64,000 nucleotides of DNA, taken from contig NZ_JAYEER010000001.1 of the NCBI RefSeq assembly GCF_034653355.1, positions 1,116,001 through 1,180,000 on the forward strand, given 5' to 3'. This DNA is from Nitrospirillum sp034653355 (GTDB taxonomy: Bacteria; Pseudomonadota; Alphaproteobacteria; Azospirillales; Azospirillaceae). Of the stretch, positions 1 to 7,193 are shown in pieces; the stretch's first letter is position 1, and every line of letters starts with the position of its first letter. A program made the translations under genes and the position numbers. The notes below the pieces were generated by a model that worked only from the letters and a program-made list of their open reading frames with translations, made no database searches and was not told the DNA's origin.

Positions 1-463
1 GCCGTCCGGTGGAACCGCCGCTGGTCATCGCCTTCCAGTGGGGGGAGACAAGCTCCGGCAACGGATCGGTCGAGTATCGCTCCAGCGCCGCGCCCTGGCC
101 GGGGGCCGGTGCCGGAATGCCGGCCTGGGGCAGGGCGCCGATGACCAACCTGGGGCGGACGATGTCAAGGATCGCTTCCAATTCCGGGCGGGGCAGCTTG
201 GCGGAAACGATGTTGGGAATGGCGCCCAGCTTCCAGAGGGCGAAGGTGGTCTCATAGAAGTCGAGACCGTTGGGCAGCGCCACCGTCACGAAGTCCCCCG
301 GACCGGCGCCCTGGGCCGCCAACTGGCGGGCGCGCGCGTTCGAACGCGCGTCAAGTTCGTCATAGGTGACCGGGACGCCCTCCATGACCAGTGCCGCCCT
401 GCCGGGCGACCGGCGTGCGTGGTGGGCCAGAATGGAACTCAGCGCGATACCATCGTCCGACAT
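1..463 (-). CDS. Acyl-CoA synthetase / AMP-binding protein, N-terminal part (runs off left edge)
   Basis: Reading the minus strand from the ATG at 463 gives 154 open codons to the window edge. The protein begins MSDDGIALSS and follows the usual N-terminal layout of fatty-acyl/aryl-CoA ligases of the ANL superfamily (a VTYDELDARSN stretch, then an ALPNGLDFYE stretch). It reaches the ATP phosphate-binding loop TSGGSTGRP just before the edge. Such enzymes adenylate a carboxylic acid and pass it to CoA. The substrate cannot be told from this part, and the C-terminal two thirds lie outside. It is divergent from urtA, with about 265 bp between the starts, and nothing here ties it to urea metabolism. 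Confidence 0.85.
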   Translation of the reverse strand, partial: MSDDGIALSSILAHHARRSPGRAALVMEGVPVTYDELDARSNARARQLAAQGAGPGDFVTVALPNGLDFYETTFALWKLGAIPNIVSAKLPRPELEAILDIVRPRLVIGALPQAGIPAPAPGQGAALERYSTDPLPELVSPHWKAMTSGGSTGR

Positions 464-621
464 AGCGACAACGCCTCTTGGGAAGCCTCACCTCCCACCC
501 CTTCTCGTCTTTAGTGCGCGTGGATGGGGTTGGGAATGACAACCACCTACCGTGCGGGCGCTGGCGGGTCAAGTTCATTCATTTAGTGATAAATGAAAAT
601 TAAGCGCGACCACGCCGCCGC

Positions 622-666
622 TACGTTAAACGCCCCATACCCCGTTCCATGCCCCGGCCCTAGCCT
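622..666 (+). promoter_or_regulatory. Candidate activator site and promoter of urtABCDE
   Basis: Positions 622-638 read TACGTTAAACGCCCCAT. The same sequence with one change lies upstream of the hybrid kinase (10858-10842, minus strand), and a related palindrome TACG-N8-CGTA lies upstream of the porin. A weak -10-like hexamer TAGCCT sits at 661-666, which places the centre of the motif near -43, the usual spot for a class II activator overlapping the -35 region. I infer that the LuxR-type response regulator at 6249-7193 binds here. No transcription data are available. Confidence 0.5.
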
Positions 667-729
667 TTGCCCTGTGAGCGCCGTGTTCCAAGGCGGCGGA
701 AGACCAAAGCGAACGGGAAGGGGATGGTG

Positions 730-1935
730 ATGAGGGGGATGTACAAGCCGGCCGGTCTCGCGGCCCTGCTGCTGGCGGCGACCAGCCTGTCGGCGCCGAC
801 GACGGCCTGGGCCGCCGACACGGTGAAGGTGGGCGTGCTGCAGTCGCTGACCGGCACCATGGCCATCAGCGAGGTCACGGTGAAGAACGCCGAGATCCTG
901 GCCATCGACGAGATCAACGCCGGCGGCGGCGTGCTGGGCAAGAAGATTGAGCCGGTGGTGGAGGACGGCGCGTCCGACCCCGCCATCTTCGCCCAGAAGG
1001 CGACCAAGCTGGTACAGGACGGCGGCGTGGTCACCGTGTTCGGCGGATGGACCTCCGCCAGCCGCAAGGCCATGCTGCCGGTGTTCCAGAAGCTGAAGAG
1101 CCTGCTGTGGTACCCGGTGCAGTTCGAGGGCAACGAATGCTCGCCCAACATCATGTATTCCGGCGCCCAGCCCAACCAGCAGATCCTGCCGGCCCTGCAA
1201 TGGGCGGTGGAGAAGGGCTACAAAAGCTACTTCCTCATCGGCTCCGACTACGTCTTCCCCCGCACCGCCAACCTGATCCTGAAGAAGCATATCGACGCCG
1301 ATAAGCTGAAGGTGGCGGGCGAGGAATACGTGCCGCTGGGCGGCACGGATTTCAGCGCCGTCATCGCCAAGGTGCAGGCGGCCAAGCCCGATATCATTTT
1401 CAGCACCCTGAACGGCGACAGCAACGTCAGCTTCTTCAAGCAGATGGCCGCCGCCGGCCTGCCCTCGGCCAAGCTGCCCGTCATGTCCTTCAGCATCGGC
1501 GAGCAGGAGGCCGTGGCCATGGGCCCCAGCCTGGTGGAGGGCAGCTACGCCGCCTGGAACTACTTCCAGAGCCTGGACGGTGCGGCCAACAAGAAGTTCG
1601 TGGCCGCCTATCAGGCCAAATTCGGCGCCGGTGCGGCCGTCACCGACCCCATGGTCCATGGCTATGTCGACGTCTACGCCTGGAAGGCGGCGGTGGAGAA
1701 GGCCGGCAGCTTCGATCCGGAGAAGGTGCGGGCGGCGGCGGTGGCGCTGGACTATCTCGACACCGCCATGGGCAAGGTGAAGTTCGCCGCCAACCAGAGC
1801 CTGGTGCAGACCGGCTACATCGGCCAGTTGGACCCCACCGGCCAGTTCAAGATCATCTGGCAGTCCAAGAGCACCATCGACCCCGACCCATACGACCCGC
1901 TGGTCTTCCCAGGCAAGAAGTGCCCGGCATCCTGA
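730..1935 (+). CDS. urtA: Urea ABC transporter substrate-binding protein UrtA
   Basis: This is a periplasmic binding protein of the branched-chain amino acid/urea family, delivering urea (possibly also short-chain amides) to UrtBC. A signal peptide with cleavage near AWA-ADTVKV is followed by VGVLQSLTGTMAISE, the FGGWTSASRKAMLPVF stretch and LLWYPVQFEGNECSPN, all typical of UrtA. It is 401 aa, normal for the family. In-frame ATGs occur at 724, 730 and 739; 730 is preferred because AAGGGG at 718-723 lies 6 nt upstream. It is the first gene of urtABCDE and is followed by a strong stem-loop. No urease genes lie in the window. Confidence 0.93.
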   Translation: MRGMYKPAGLAALLLAATSLSAPTTAWAADTVKVGVLQSLTGTMAISEVTVKNAEILAIDEINAGGGVLGKKIEPVVEDGASDPAIFAQKATKLVQDGGVVTVFGGWTSASRKAMLPVFQKLKSLLWYPVQFEGNECSPNIMYSGAQPNQQILPALQWAVEKGYKSYFLIGSDYVFPRTANLILKKHIDADKLKVAGEEYVPLGGTDFSAVIAKVQAAKPDIIFSTLNGDSNVSFFKQMAAAGLPSAKLPVMSFSIGEQEAVAMGPSLVEGSYAAWNYFQSLDGAANKKFVAAYQAKFGAGAAVTDPMVHGYVDVYAWKAAVEKAGSFDPEKVRAAAVALDYLDTAMGKVKFAANQSLVQTGYIGQLDPTGQFKIIWQSKSTIDPDPYDPLVFPGKKCPAS

Positions 1936-1948
1936 CGCAGACCGCGCC

Positions 1949-1977
1949 AACGGCAAGGGGCCTTTCCCCTTGCCGTT
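1949..1977 (+). terminator. Stem-loop between urtA and urtB (attenuator or mRNA stabiliser)
   Basis: A perfect 12-bp inverted repeat (AACGGCAAGGGG and its complement) encloses a 5-nt loop just after the urtA stop. There is no T tract. In transporter operons such hairpins often lower expression of the permease genes relative to the binding protein, or protect the upstream mRNA. Either role fits here. Confidence 0.7.
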
Positions 1978-2086
1978 ATAGGACGCGACCGTGTCCGCCG
2001 GAGATTTCCGGGGAGCGTCAGCGGACTGGAAATCGAGGACAGCCAAGGCCACGGATGTGGCCGCCCGGCGTCTGAGGGAGAAAAAA

Positions 2087-2995
2087 ATGGGTGAGTGGCC
2101 CCTTATCGCTGGGCAGGTTTTCAACGGGTTCAGCGTCGCCTCGCTGTACGTGCTGGCGGCCCTGGGCCTGGCGTTGAGCTTCGGCCTCATGCGCGTCATC
2201 AACATGGCGCATGGCGAGATGCTGATGCTGGGCGGCTACCTGGCCTACCTTACCCTGCAGGTGGTGCCGGGCCCCTTGGGCATCCTGGTGGCCATGCCCG
2301 TCGCCTTCCTGGGTGCTGCCGCCGTGGGCGCGGTGCTGGAGACGACGCTGATCAAGCGCCTGTCGGCCCGGCCGCTGGACACGCTGCTGGCCACCTGGGG
2401 TGTCAGCCTCATCCTGCAGCAGGCGGCGCGCAACATCTTCGGCGCCATCGGCGTGGACGTGCGGGCGCCGCAGTGGCTGAACCACGCCTATACCGTCCAG
2501 TCCGGCCTGCTGGAGGGACTGACCATCCCCGCCACCCGCCTGTTCATCCTGGCCGTGGCCTTCGCCGTCATGGGCGCGCTCAGCCTGCTGCTGGCGCGCA
2601 CGCGCATCGGCCTGCTGGTCCGCGCCGTGAACCAGGACCGGGGCATGGCGGCGGCGGCAGGTATCAACGTGAGGGCCGTGGACCTGTCGGTATTCTGCCT
2701 GGGCACCGGCATCGCCGGCCTCGCCGGCGTGGTGCTGGCCCTGCTGGGCCCCGTCACCCCCAATGTCGGGCAAAGCTATGTCGTGCCGGCCTTCCTGGTG
2801 GTGGTGCTGGGTGGCCTGGGCAGCCTGAAGGGCACGGCCATCGCCTCGCTGATCGTGGGGCTGTTCTCGGCATTGGTGCAGATCCTGGTGGATGTCAGCC
2901 TGGCGCAGGTGCTGCTGCTGCTGTTCGTCATCGGGTTCATCCAGTTCCGTCCCCAGGGGGTGGTGGCCGTGCGGTCCCGCGCGCTGGACGCGTGA
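2087..2995 (+). CDS. urtB: Urea ABC transporter permease UrtB
   Basis: An inner-membrane permease of the LivH/UrtB type, 302 aa, with several hydrophobic segments and the signature FGLMRVINMAHGEMLMLGGY near the N-terminus. It forms the membrane channel with UrtC. The start at 2087 is chosen because GAGGGAG at 2074-2080 lies 6 nt upstream; a longer in-frame reading to 1991 adds a charged stretch unlike the family. It follows urtA after a 150-bp gap holding the stem-loop and precedes urtC by 22 bp. Confidence 0.92.
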   Translation: MGEWPLIAGQVFNGFSVASLYVLAALGLALSFGLMRVINMAHGEMLMLGGYLAYLTLQVVPGPLGILVAMPVAFLGAAAVGAVLETTLIKRLSARPLDTLLATWGVSLILQQAARNIFGAIGVDVRAPQWLNHAYTVQSGLLEGLTIPATRLFILAVAFAVMGALSLLLARTRIGLLVRAVNQDRGMAAAAGINVRAVDLSVFCLGTGIAGLAGVVLALLGPVTPNVGQSYVVPAFLVVVLGGLGSLKGTAIASLIVGLFSALVQILVDVSLAQVLLLLFVIGFIQFRPQGVVAVRSRALDA

Positions 2996-3017
2996 GGGGC
3001 ACATGAAGGAGGACGGC

Positions 3018-4130
3018 ATGGATATGAGCCTGCGCAAGAATACGCCGCTGTCGGGGCTGCTGCCCGGCATCACCGTGGGGCGGCCCCTGGTCCTGACGCT
3101 GGCCGTGGTGGTCTTGGGCGTGCTGGCCCCCTGGCTGGTCTCGGCCTATGAACTGAACCTGCTGGCCCGCTTCCTGGCCATGGCGCTGCTGGCCATGGGT
3201 CTGGTGCTGGTGTGGGGCCAGGGCGGGGTTCTCAGCTTGGGGCAGGGGGTGTTCTTCGGCCTGGGCGGCTATGCCATCGCCATGCACATGAAGCTGGCGG
3301 CGCTGGCCGATGGCGAGTTGCCCGACTTCATGGTCTGGAGCGGCCTGGACGCCCTGCCCTGGTGGTGGGTGCCGTTCAAGAGCCCCCTGGTCGCCATCCT
3401 GGGCGTGGTGCTGGTGCCGGGCGCGCTGGCGGCGCTGTTCTCCTGGGCGGTGTTCCGGCGGCGGGTGGGGGGCGTCTACTTCGCCTTGATCACCCAGGCG
3501 CTGGCCCTGGCCTTCGCCACGCTGCTGATCAGCCAGCAGCCCTCCACCGGCGGCTTCAACGGCCTGACGGATTTTCAGACCTTGATGGGGGTGGAACTGG
3601 GCACGCCGGCGGCGGCGCATGGCCTGTACTGGCTGACCTTGGCCCTGGTGGTGGGGGTGTTCGTGACCCTGCGCGCCCTGATGGCGTCGCGCTATGGCCT
3701 GCTGCTGCGCGCCATCCGCGATGGTGAGAACCGCATCCGCTTCCTGGGCTACGACCCCACGCCGTTCAAGGTGGTGGCCTTCACCATCGGCGCCGTGCTG
3801 GCCGGTCTGGCCGGCGCGCTGTTTACCCTGCACGCCGGCGTGGTGTCGCCAGCCCTGGTGGGCGTGGTCCCCTCCATCGAGATGGTCATCTGGGTGGCGG
3901 TCGGCGGCCGGAACAGCCTGGCCGGTGCCATCGCCGGCACCCTGGCCGTCAACCTGGCCAAGGACGGCGTCAGCAGCGCCTTCCCCGACCTGTGGCTCTA
4001 CGCCCTGGGCCTGGTGTTCGTGCTGGTGGTGACCCTGCTGCCCGGCGGCTTGGCCGGCCTGGTGGCCGACGCTGGTGCTGCCGGCTGGGGAAAGCGGCTG
4101 AAAACCCTGATCATTGGTGAGGCGAAATGA
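3018..4130 (+). CDS. urtC: Urea ABC transporter permease UrtC
   Basis: The second permease of the urea importer, LivM type, 370 aa, with multiple membrane segments and the motif GQGGVLSLGQGVFFGLGGYA near residue 70. A perfect Shine-Dalgarno AAGGAGG at 3006-3012 with 5-nt spacing supports ATG 3018, not the ATG at 3003 which lies in front of the ribosome site. It overlaps urtD by 4 nt (ATGA), indicating coupled translation. Confidence 0.92.
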   Translation: MDMSLRKNTPLSGLLPGITVGRPLVLTLAVVVLGVLAPWLVSAYELNLLARFLAMALLAMGLVLVWGQGGVLSLGQGVFFGLGGYAIAMHMKLAALADGELPDFMVWSGLDALPWWWVPFKSPLVAILGVVLVPGALAALFSWAVFRRRVGGVYFALITQALALAFATLLISQQPSTGGFNGLTDFQTLMGVELGTPAAAHGLYWLTLALVVGVFVTLRALMASRYGLLLRAIRDGENRIRFLGYDPTPFKVVAFTIGAVLAGLAGALFTLHAGVVSPALVGVVPSIEMVIWVAVGGRNSLAGAIAGTLAVNLAKDGVSSAFPDLWLYALGLVFVLVVTLLPGGLAGLVADAGAAGWGKRLKTLIIGEAK

Positions 4131-4933
4131 ACGCGCAGGTGACCGCGCCCCATATCGGCACCACCGCCCCCGCCAGCAACCTGCTGCTGGCGGTGGATGG
4201 GGTGACGGTGGACTTCGACGGCTTCAAGGCCTTGAACGGCTTCAGCCTGACCTTGGACCGGGGCACCCTGCGGGTGCTGATCGGCCCCAACGGGGCGGGC
4301 AAGTCCACGCTGTGCGACACCATCATCGGCCGGGTGCGGGCCACCAGCGGCCGGGTGATCTTCAAGGACCAGGACATCACCCACCTGCCGGAGCATGAGA
4401 TCGTGCGCCGGGGCATCTGCCGCAAGTTCCAGACGCCGGGCGTGCTGCCCGGCCTGTCGGTGGTGGACAATCTGATGATCGCCGCCAAGCGTGACCGGCG
4501 CTGGTGGGCCTCCTTCCGCCACGGCGTGGCGGCGGAGGAGAAGGCTCGCGTGGCCGACATCCTGGAGACCATAGGCCTGGCCGACCGCGCCGCCGCCCCC
4601 GCCGGCCAGTTGGCGCATGGTGAGAAGCAATGGCTGGAGATCGGCATGGTGGTGGCGACGCGCGCCGACCTGCTGCTGCTGGACGAACCCACGGCCGGCA
4701 TGGGGCCGGCGGAAACCAGCCAGACGGCGGCCCTGATCCGCCGCCTGGTGGGCCGGCACACCGTGCTGGTCATCGACCACGACATGAGCTTTCTGGAGCA
4801 GCTGGACGCCCGCGTCACCGTCATGCACCAGGGCCAGTTCCTGAAGGAAGGCAGCGTGGCCGCCATTCGTGCCGACGCGGATGTCGCCGCCGTCTATCTG
4901 GGCCGCGCCAAGGAGAACATCCATCATGGCTGA
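4127..4933 (+). CDS. urtD: Urea ABC transporter ATP-binding protein UrtD
   Basis: A cytoplasmic ATPase subunit, 268 aa, of the LivG type. Visible motifs are Walker A GPNGAGKS, the CRKFQTPGVLPGLSVVDNL stretch, the UrtD-type signature LAHGEKQWLEIGMV, Walker B LLLLDEPTAGM and the switch histidine in VIDHD. The signature helix with HGEKQWLEIG separates UrtD from LivG, which has LSGGQQRRLEIA. It overlaps urtC by 4 nt and urtE by 8 nt. Confidence 0.93.
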   Translation: MNAQVTAPHIGTTAPASNLLLAVDGVTVDFDGFKALNGFSLTLDRGTLRVLIGPNGAGKSTLCDTIIGRVRATSGRVIFKDQDITHLPEHEIVRRGICRKFQTPGVLPGLSVVDNLMIAAKRDRRWWASFRHGVAAEEKARVADILETIGLADRAAAPAGQLAHGEKQWLEIGMVVATRADLLLLDEPTAGMGPAETSQTAALIRRLVGRHTVLVIDHDMSFLEQLDARVTVMHQGQFLKEGSVAAIRADADVAAVYLGRAKENIHHG

Positions 4934-5648
4934 ACCGCTGCTGACGCTCACCGGGGCGGCGACATCCTATGGCCAGAGCCAGGTCCTGTGGGATATCGAC
5001 CTGGCGGTGCCGGCCGGCGGCGCCGTGGCCCTGATCGGCCGCAACGGCGTAGGCAAGACCACCCTGCTGAAGACCATTATCGGCGCCCAGCGCCTGACCG
5101 CCGGCCGAATGATCTTCCAGGGCCGCGACGTCAGCGCCCTGGGCCCCCACCAGCGCGCCCGCGCCGGCATCGGCTACGTCCCCCAGGGCCGCCATATCTT
5201 CCCCCATCTGACGGTGCGCGAGAACCTGGAGACGGGCCTGTCCGCCCTGGCCGGCCGCGGCGGCGGGGCCATGAAGGCGGGCGTGCCCGACCACATCTTC
5301 GACCTGTTCCCCAAGCTGGCGCAGATCATCAACCGCAAGGGCGGCGTGCTCAGCGGCGGCGAACAGCAGCAACTGGCCATCGGCCGCGCCCTGGCGGGCC
5401 AGCCCAGCCTGCTGCTGCTGGACGAGCCGACGGAAGGCATCCAACCCTCCGTGGTCCAGCAGATCGAGGACGCCCTGCGCCGCATCCGCGCCGACCTGGG
5501 CGTCACCGTCCTGATCGTGGAACAGTACCTGGACTTCGCCTGGTCCTTCGCCGACAGCTATCGCGTCATGCAACGCGGCCGCATCATCCGCGCCGGCAGC
5601 ACGCGCGAGGAGACGGCGGCCGAGGTGGCGCACTTGGTGAATATTTGA
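4926..5648 (+). CDS. urtE: Urea ABC transporter ATP-binding protein UrtE
   Basis: The second ATPase of the importer, LivF type, 240 aa. Motifs are Walker A GRNGVGKTT, signature LSGGEQQQLAIGRAL, Walker B LLLLDEPTEGI and the stretch IVEQYLDFAW. The start ATG 4926 overlaps the urtD stop by 8 nt. It is the last gene of the operon; no clear terminator follows, and the convergent toxin gene ends only 7 bp beyond its stop. Confidence 0.93.
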   Translation: MAEPLLTLTGAATSYGQSQVLWDIDLAVPAGGAVALIGRNGVGKTTLLKTIIGAQRLTAGRMIFQGRDVSALGPHQRARAGIGYVPQGRHIFPHLTVRENLETGLSALAGRGGGAMKAGVPDHIFDLFPKLAQIINRKGGVLSGGEQQQLAIGRALAGQPSLLLLDEPTEGIQPSVVQQIEDALRRIRADLGVTVLIVEQYLDFAWSFADSYRVMQRGRIIRAGSTREETAAEVAHLVNI

Positions 5649-5655
5649 GGCTGAG

Positions 5656-5901
5656 TCAAGGGGTGTCGAAGGGCAATATTCGGCCGGCGAAGTCGGCGAC
5701 GAACATCTGTAGCGCGGCATTCTCCAAACCAGTCCGCCGACGTCCCTCTGGGAGCAGGGCAATGCCTGACAGGATTTCAGCCTGGGTGATGGTGGTGGTG
5801 AACAATAAGGACGAGGGTTGCCCCGCGAGCCAACGCAAAACGGCATCCGATGGCGCCGGGCGCATCAGCTCCGATAGCACGTTGGTATCAAGAATAATCA
5901 T
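5656..5901 (-). CDS. PIN-domain toxin (VapC/FitB type), C-terminally truncated
   Basis: The 81-residue product starts MIILDTNVLSELMRP with the first acidic active-site residue of the PIN ribonuclease fold and continues through TQAEILSGIALLPEGRRR with the second acidic residue. FitB-type toxins are about 135-140 aa. This one stops after FAGRILPFDTP, losing the region with the remaining acidic residues, and the break falls next to the urtE 3' end. It is probably inactive. The start overlaps the antitoxin stop by 4 nt, as in intact modules. Confidence 0.75.
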   Translation of the reverse strand: MIILDTNVLSELMRPAPSDAVLRWLAGQPSSLLFTTTITQAEILSGIALLPEGRRRTGLENAALQMFVADFAGRILPFDTP

Positions 5902-6149
5902 TCCGGGAAGCTGGGTGGATTACGTAATAGCTCACGTGGGGGCAACGCCAGCTCCACGCCACCGAACGGGGCGAAGCGACGGCGGATCGATCCTGCCAAA
6001 TCAGTCGGCGCCGGCGGTAGATCATGGACCAGAACGGCTTGGAGGATGTGCCGAGCCTCTTCCTCCATGGAACGTCCATGGCCGGCGGCTTGGGCCCGTA
6101 GGCGGCTCTCCAATGGTTCTTCCATGTTTCGGATGGTGAGGCTGGCCAC
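5898..6149 (-). CDS. FitA-type antitoxin (ribbon-helix-helix family)
   Basis: An 83-aa protein starting MASLTIRNMEEPLESRLRAQ with GHGRSMEEEARHIL, which matches the Arc/ribbon-helix-helix domain of FitA/VapB antitoxins: DNA binding at the N-terminus and toxin binding in the C-terminal tail. It overlaps the truncated PIN toxin by 4 nt and appears complete. It may still autorepress even if the toxin is dead. Confidence 0.8.
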   Translation of the reverse strand: MASLTIRNMEEPLESRLRAQAAGHGRSMEEEARHILQAVLVHDLPPAPTDLAGSIRRRFAPFGGVELALPPRELLRNPPSFPE

Positions 6150-6248
6150 GGCATCCTCCGGCTATCTGCGCTATAGGAAGTCTAAGCGCTGACGCGTAGT
6201 GCGGCAACATCGAGGGAGCACGGAGGCGCCCATTTCAGGGGTGGAACG

Positions 6249-7193
6249 CTATCCCGCCACCACCCGCACCGCCACGGCGGCGGCGGACGCCCGGTTCTCA
6301 ACCCCCAGCTTCACGAACACCTGCTCCAGGTGCTTGTTCACCGTGCGGGGGCTGATGCCCAGGATGTCGCTGATGTCGCGGTTGGATTTGCCGTGGGCGA
6401 TCCAGACCAGCACCTCGGCCTCGCGCGCCGTCAGGCCCAGGGCCTGTTGCAGGGCGCGTTCCTCGCGGCCGGCGCCGGTCTCGCTGATGCGGAACAGGAA
6501 CTCGTCCGGTTCCGTCTGGCTGAGGTAGGCGACCTCCAGCCGGCGGGTATCGTTCGCCTCAGGGCCGTCGATCAGGATGGACGGCGCGCCGTCGCGGCGC
6601 AGCTGGGCCAGGCGCTCCGCCACCGCCAGGGGCAAGCGATCGGGGGCGCCGCCCCCGGACCCATCGTCGGGAAAGAACGCCGCCAGCAGGCGCTGCGCCT
6701 GGGGCGTGCACCAGCGCAAGCGCCCGCGCCCGTCGGTCGCCAGCAGATAGCGGCCGGTGGTGTCCAGGGCCACCTGGGCGCCATAGGCGACGCGGGCGTT
6801 GGCCAGGTGCACGCGGATGCGGGCCATCAGCTCATCCACCACGATGGGCTTGGTGACATAGTCGACGCCGCCGGCCTGCAGGCCCTGCACCACATGCTCC
6901 GTCTCGCTGAGGCCGGTCATGAAGATGACCGGCAGGTGGGCCAGGGCCTGAACGCGCTTCAGCCGGCGGCAGGTCTCGAACCCGTCCAGGCCGGGCATGA
7001 CGGCGTCCATCAGCACCAGGTCCGGCGTCACCTGCTCCAGCAGCGCCAGGGCGCTTTCGCCGTCCGTCGCCACCAGCACGGTCAGGCCCGCCTGGTCCAG
7101 GGCGTCGGTCAGGAATCCCAGGGTTTCCGGCGTGTCGTCCACCACCAGCACGGTGTCGCGGCGCCCGGGGGCGGCCTGGACGGCATCACTCAT
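6249..7193 (-). CDS. Two-component response regulator with LuxR-type DNA-binding domain
   Basis: A 314-aa protein. The N-terminal receiver (VLVVDDTPETLGFL; phospho-acceptor near Asp63 in LVLMDAVMPG; conserved Lys in VTKPI) is followed by a middle PAS-like region and a C-terminal LuxR/NarL helix-turn-helix (LTAREAEVLVWIAHGKSNRD, then ISPRTVNKHLEQVF). The start at 7193 overlaps the kinase stop by 8 nt and has GGTGGAG 7 nt upstream, so the two are co-translated. It is the cognate output of the hybrid kinase. I infer it activates urtA, the porin and the kinase through the shared TACGT motif. Confidence 0.9.
   Translation of the reverse strand: MSDAVQAAPGRRDTVLVVDDTPETLGFLTDALDQAGLTVLVATDGESALALLEQVTPDLVLMDAVMPGLDGFETCRRLKRVQALAHLPVIFMTGLSETEHVVQGLQAGGVDYVTKPIVVDELMARIRVHLANARVAYGAQVALDTTGRYLLATDGRGRLRWCTPQAQRLLAAFFPDDGSGGGAPDRLPLAVAERLAQLRRDGAPSILIDGPEANDTRRLEVAYLSQTEPDEFLFRISETGAGREERALQQALGLTAREAEVLVWIAHGKSNRDISDILGISPRTVNKHLEQVFVKLGVENRASAAAVAVRVVAG

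Noticed and set aside
540..660. Possible sigma-54 (-24/-12) promoter before urtA
   Set aside because: TGGCGGGTCAAGTTCA near 565 lacks the conserved GC of the -12 element, and the regulator is of LuxR type, not a sigma-54 activator.
583..2205. Long minus-strand open frame of 540 codons over urtA
   Set aside because: It is the antisense shadow of urtA/urtB in GC-rich DNA, with no family-like features, while the plus strand encodes clear UrtA motifs.
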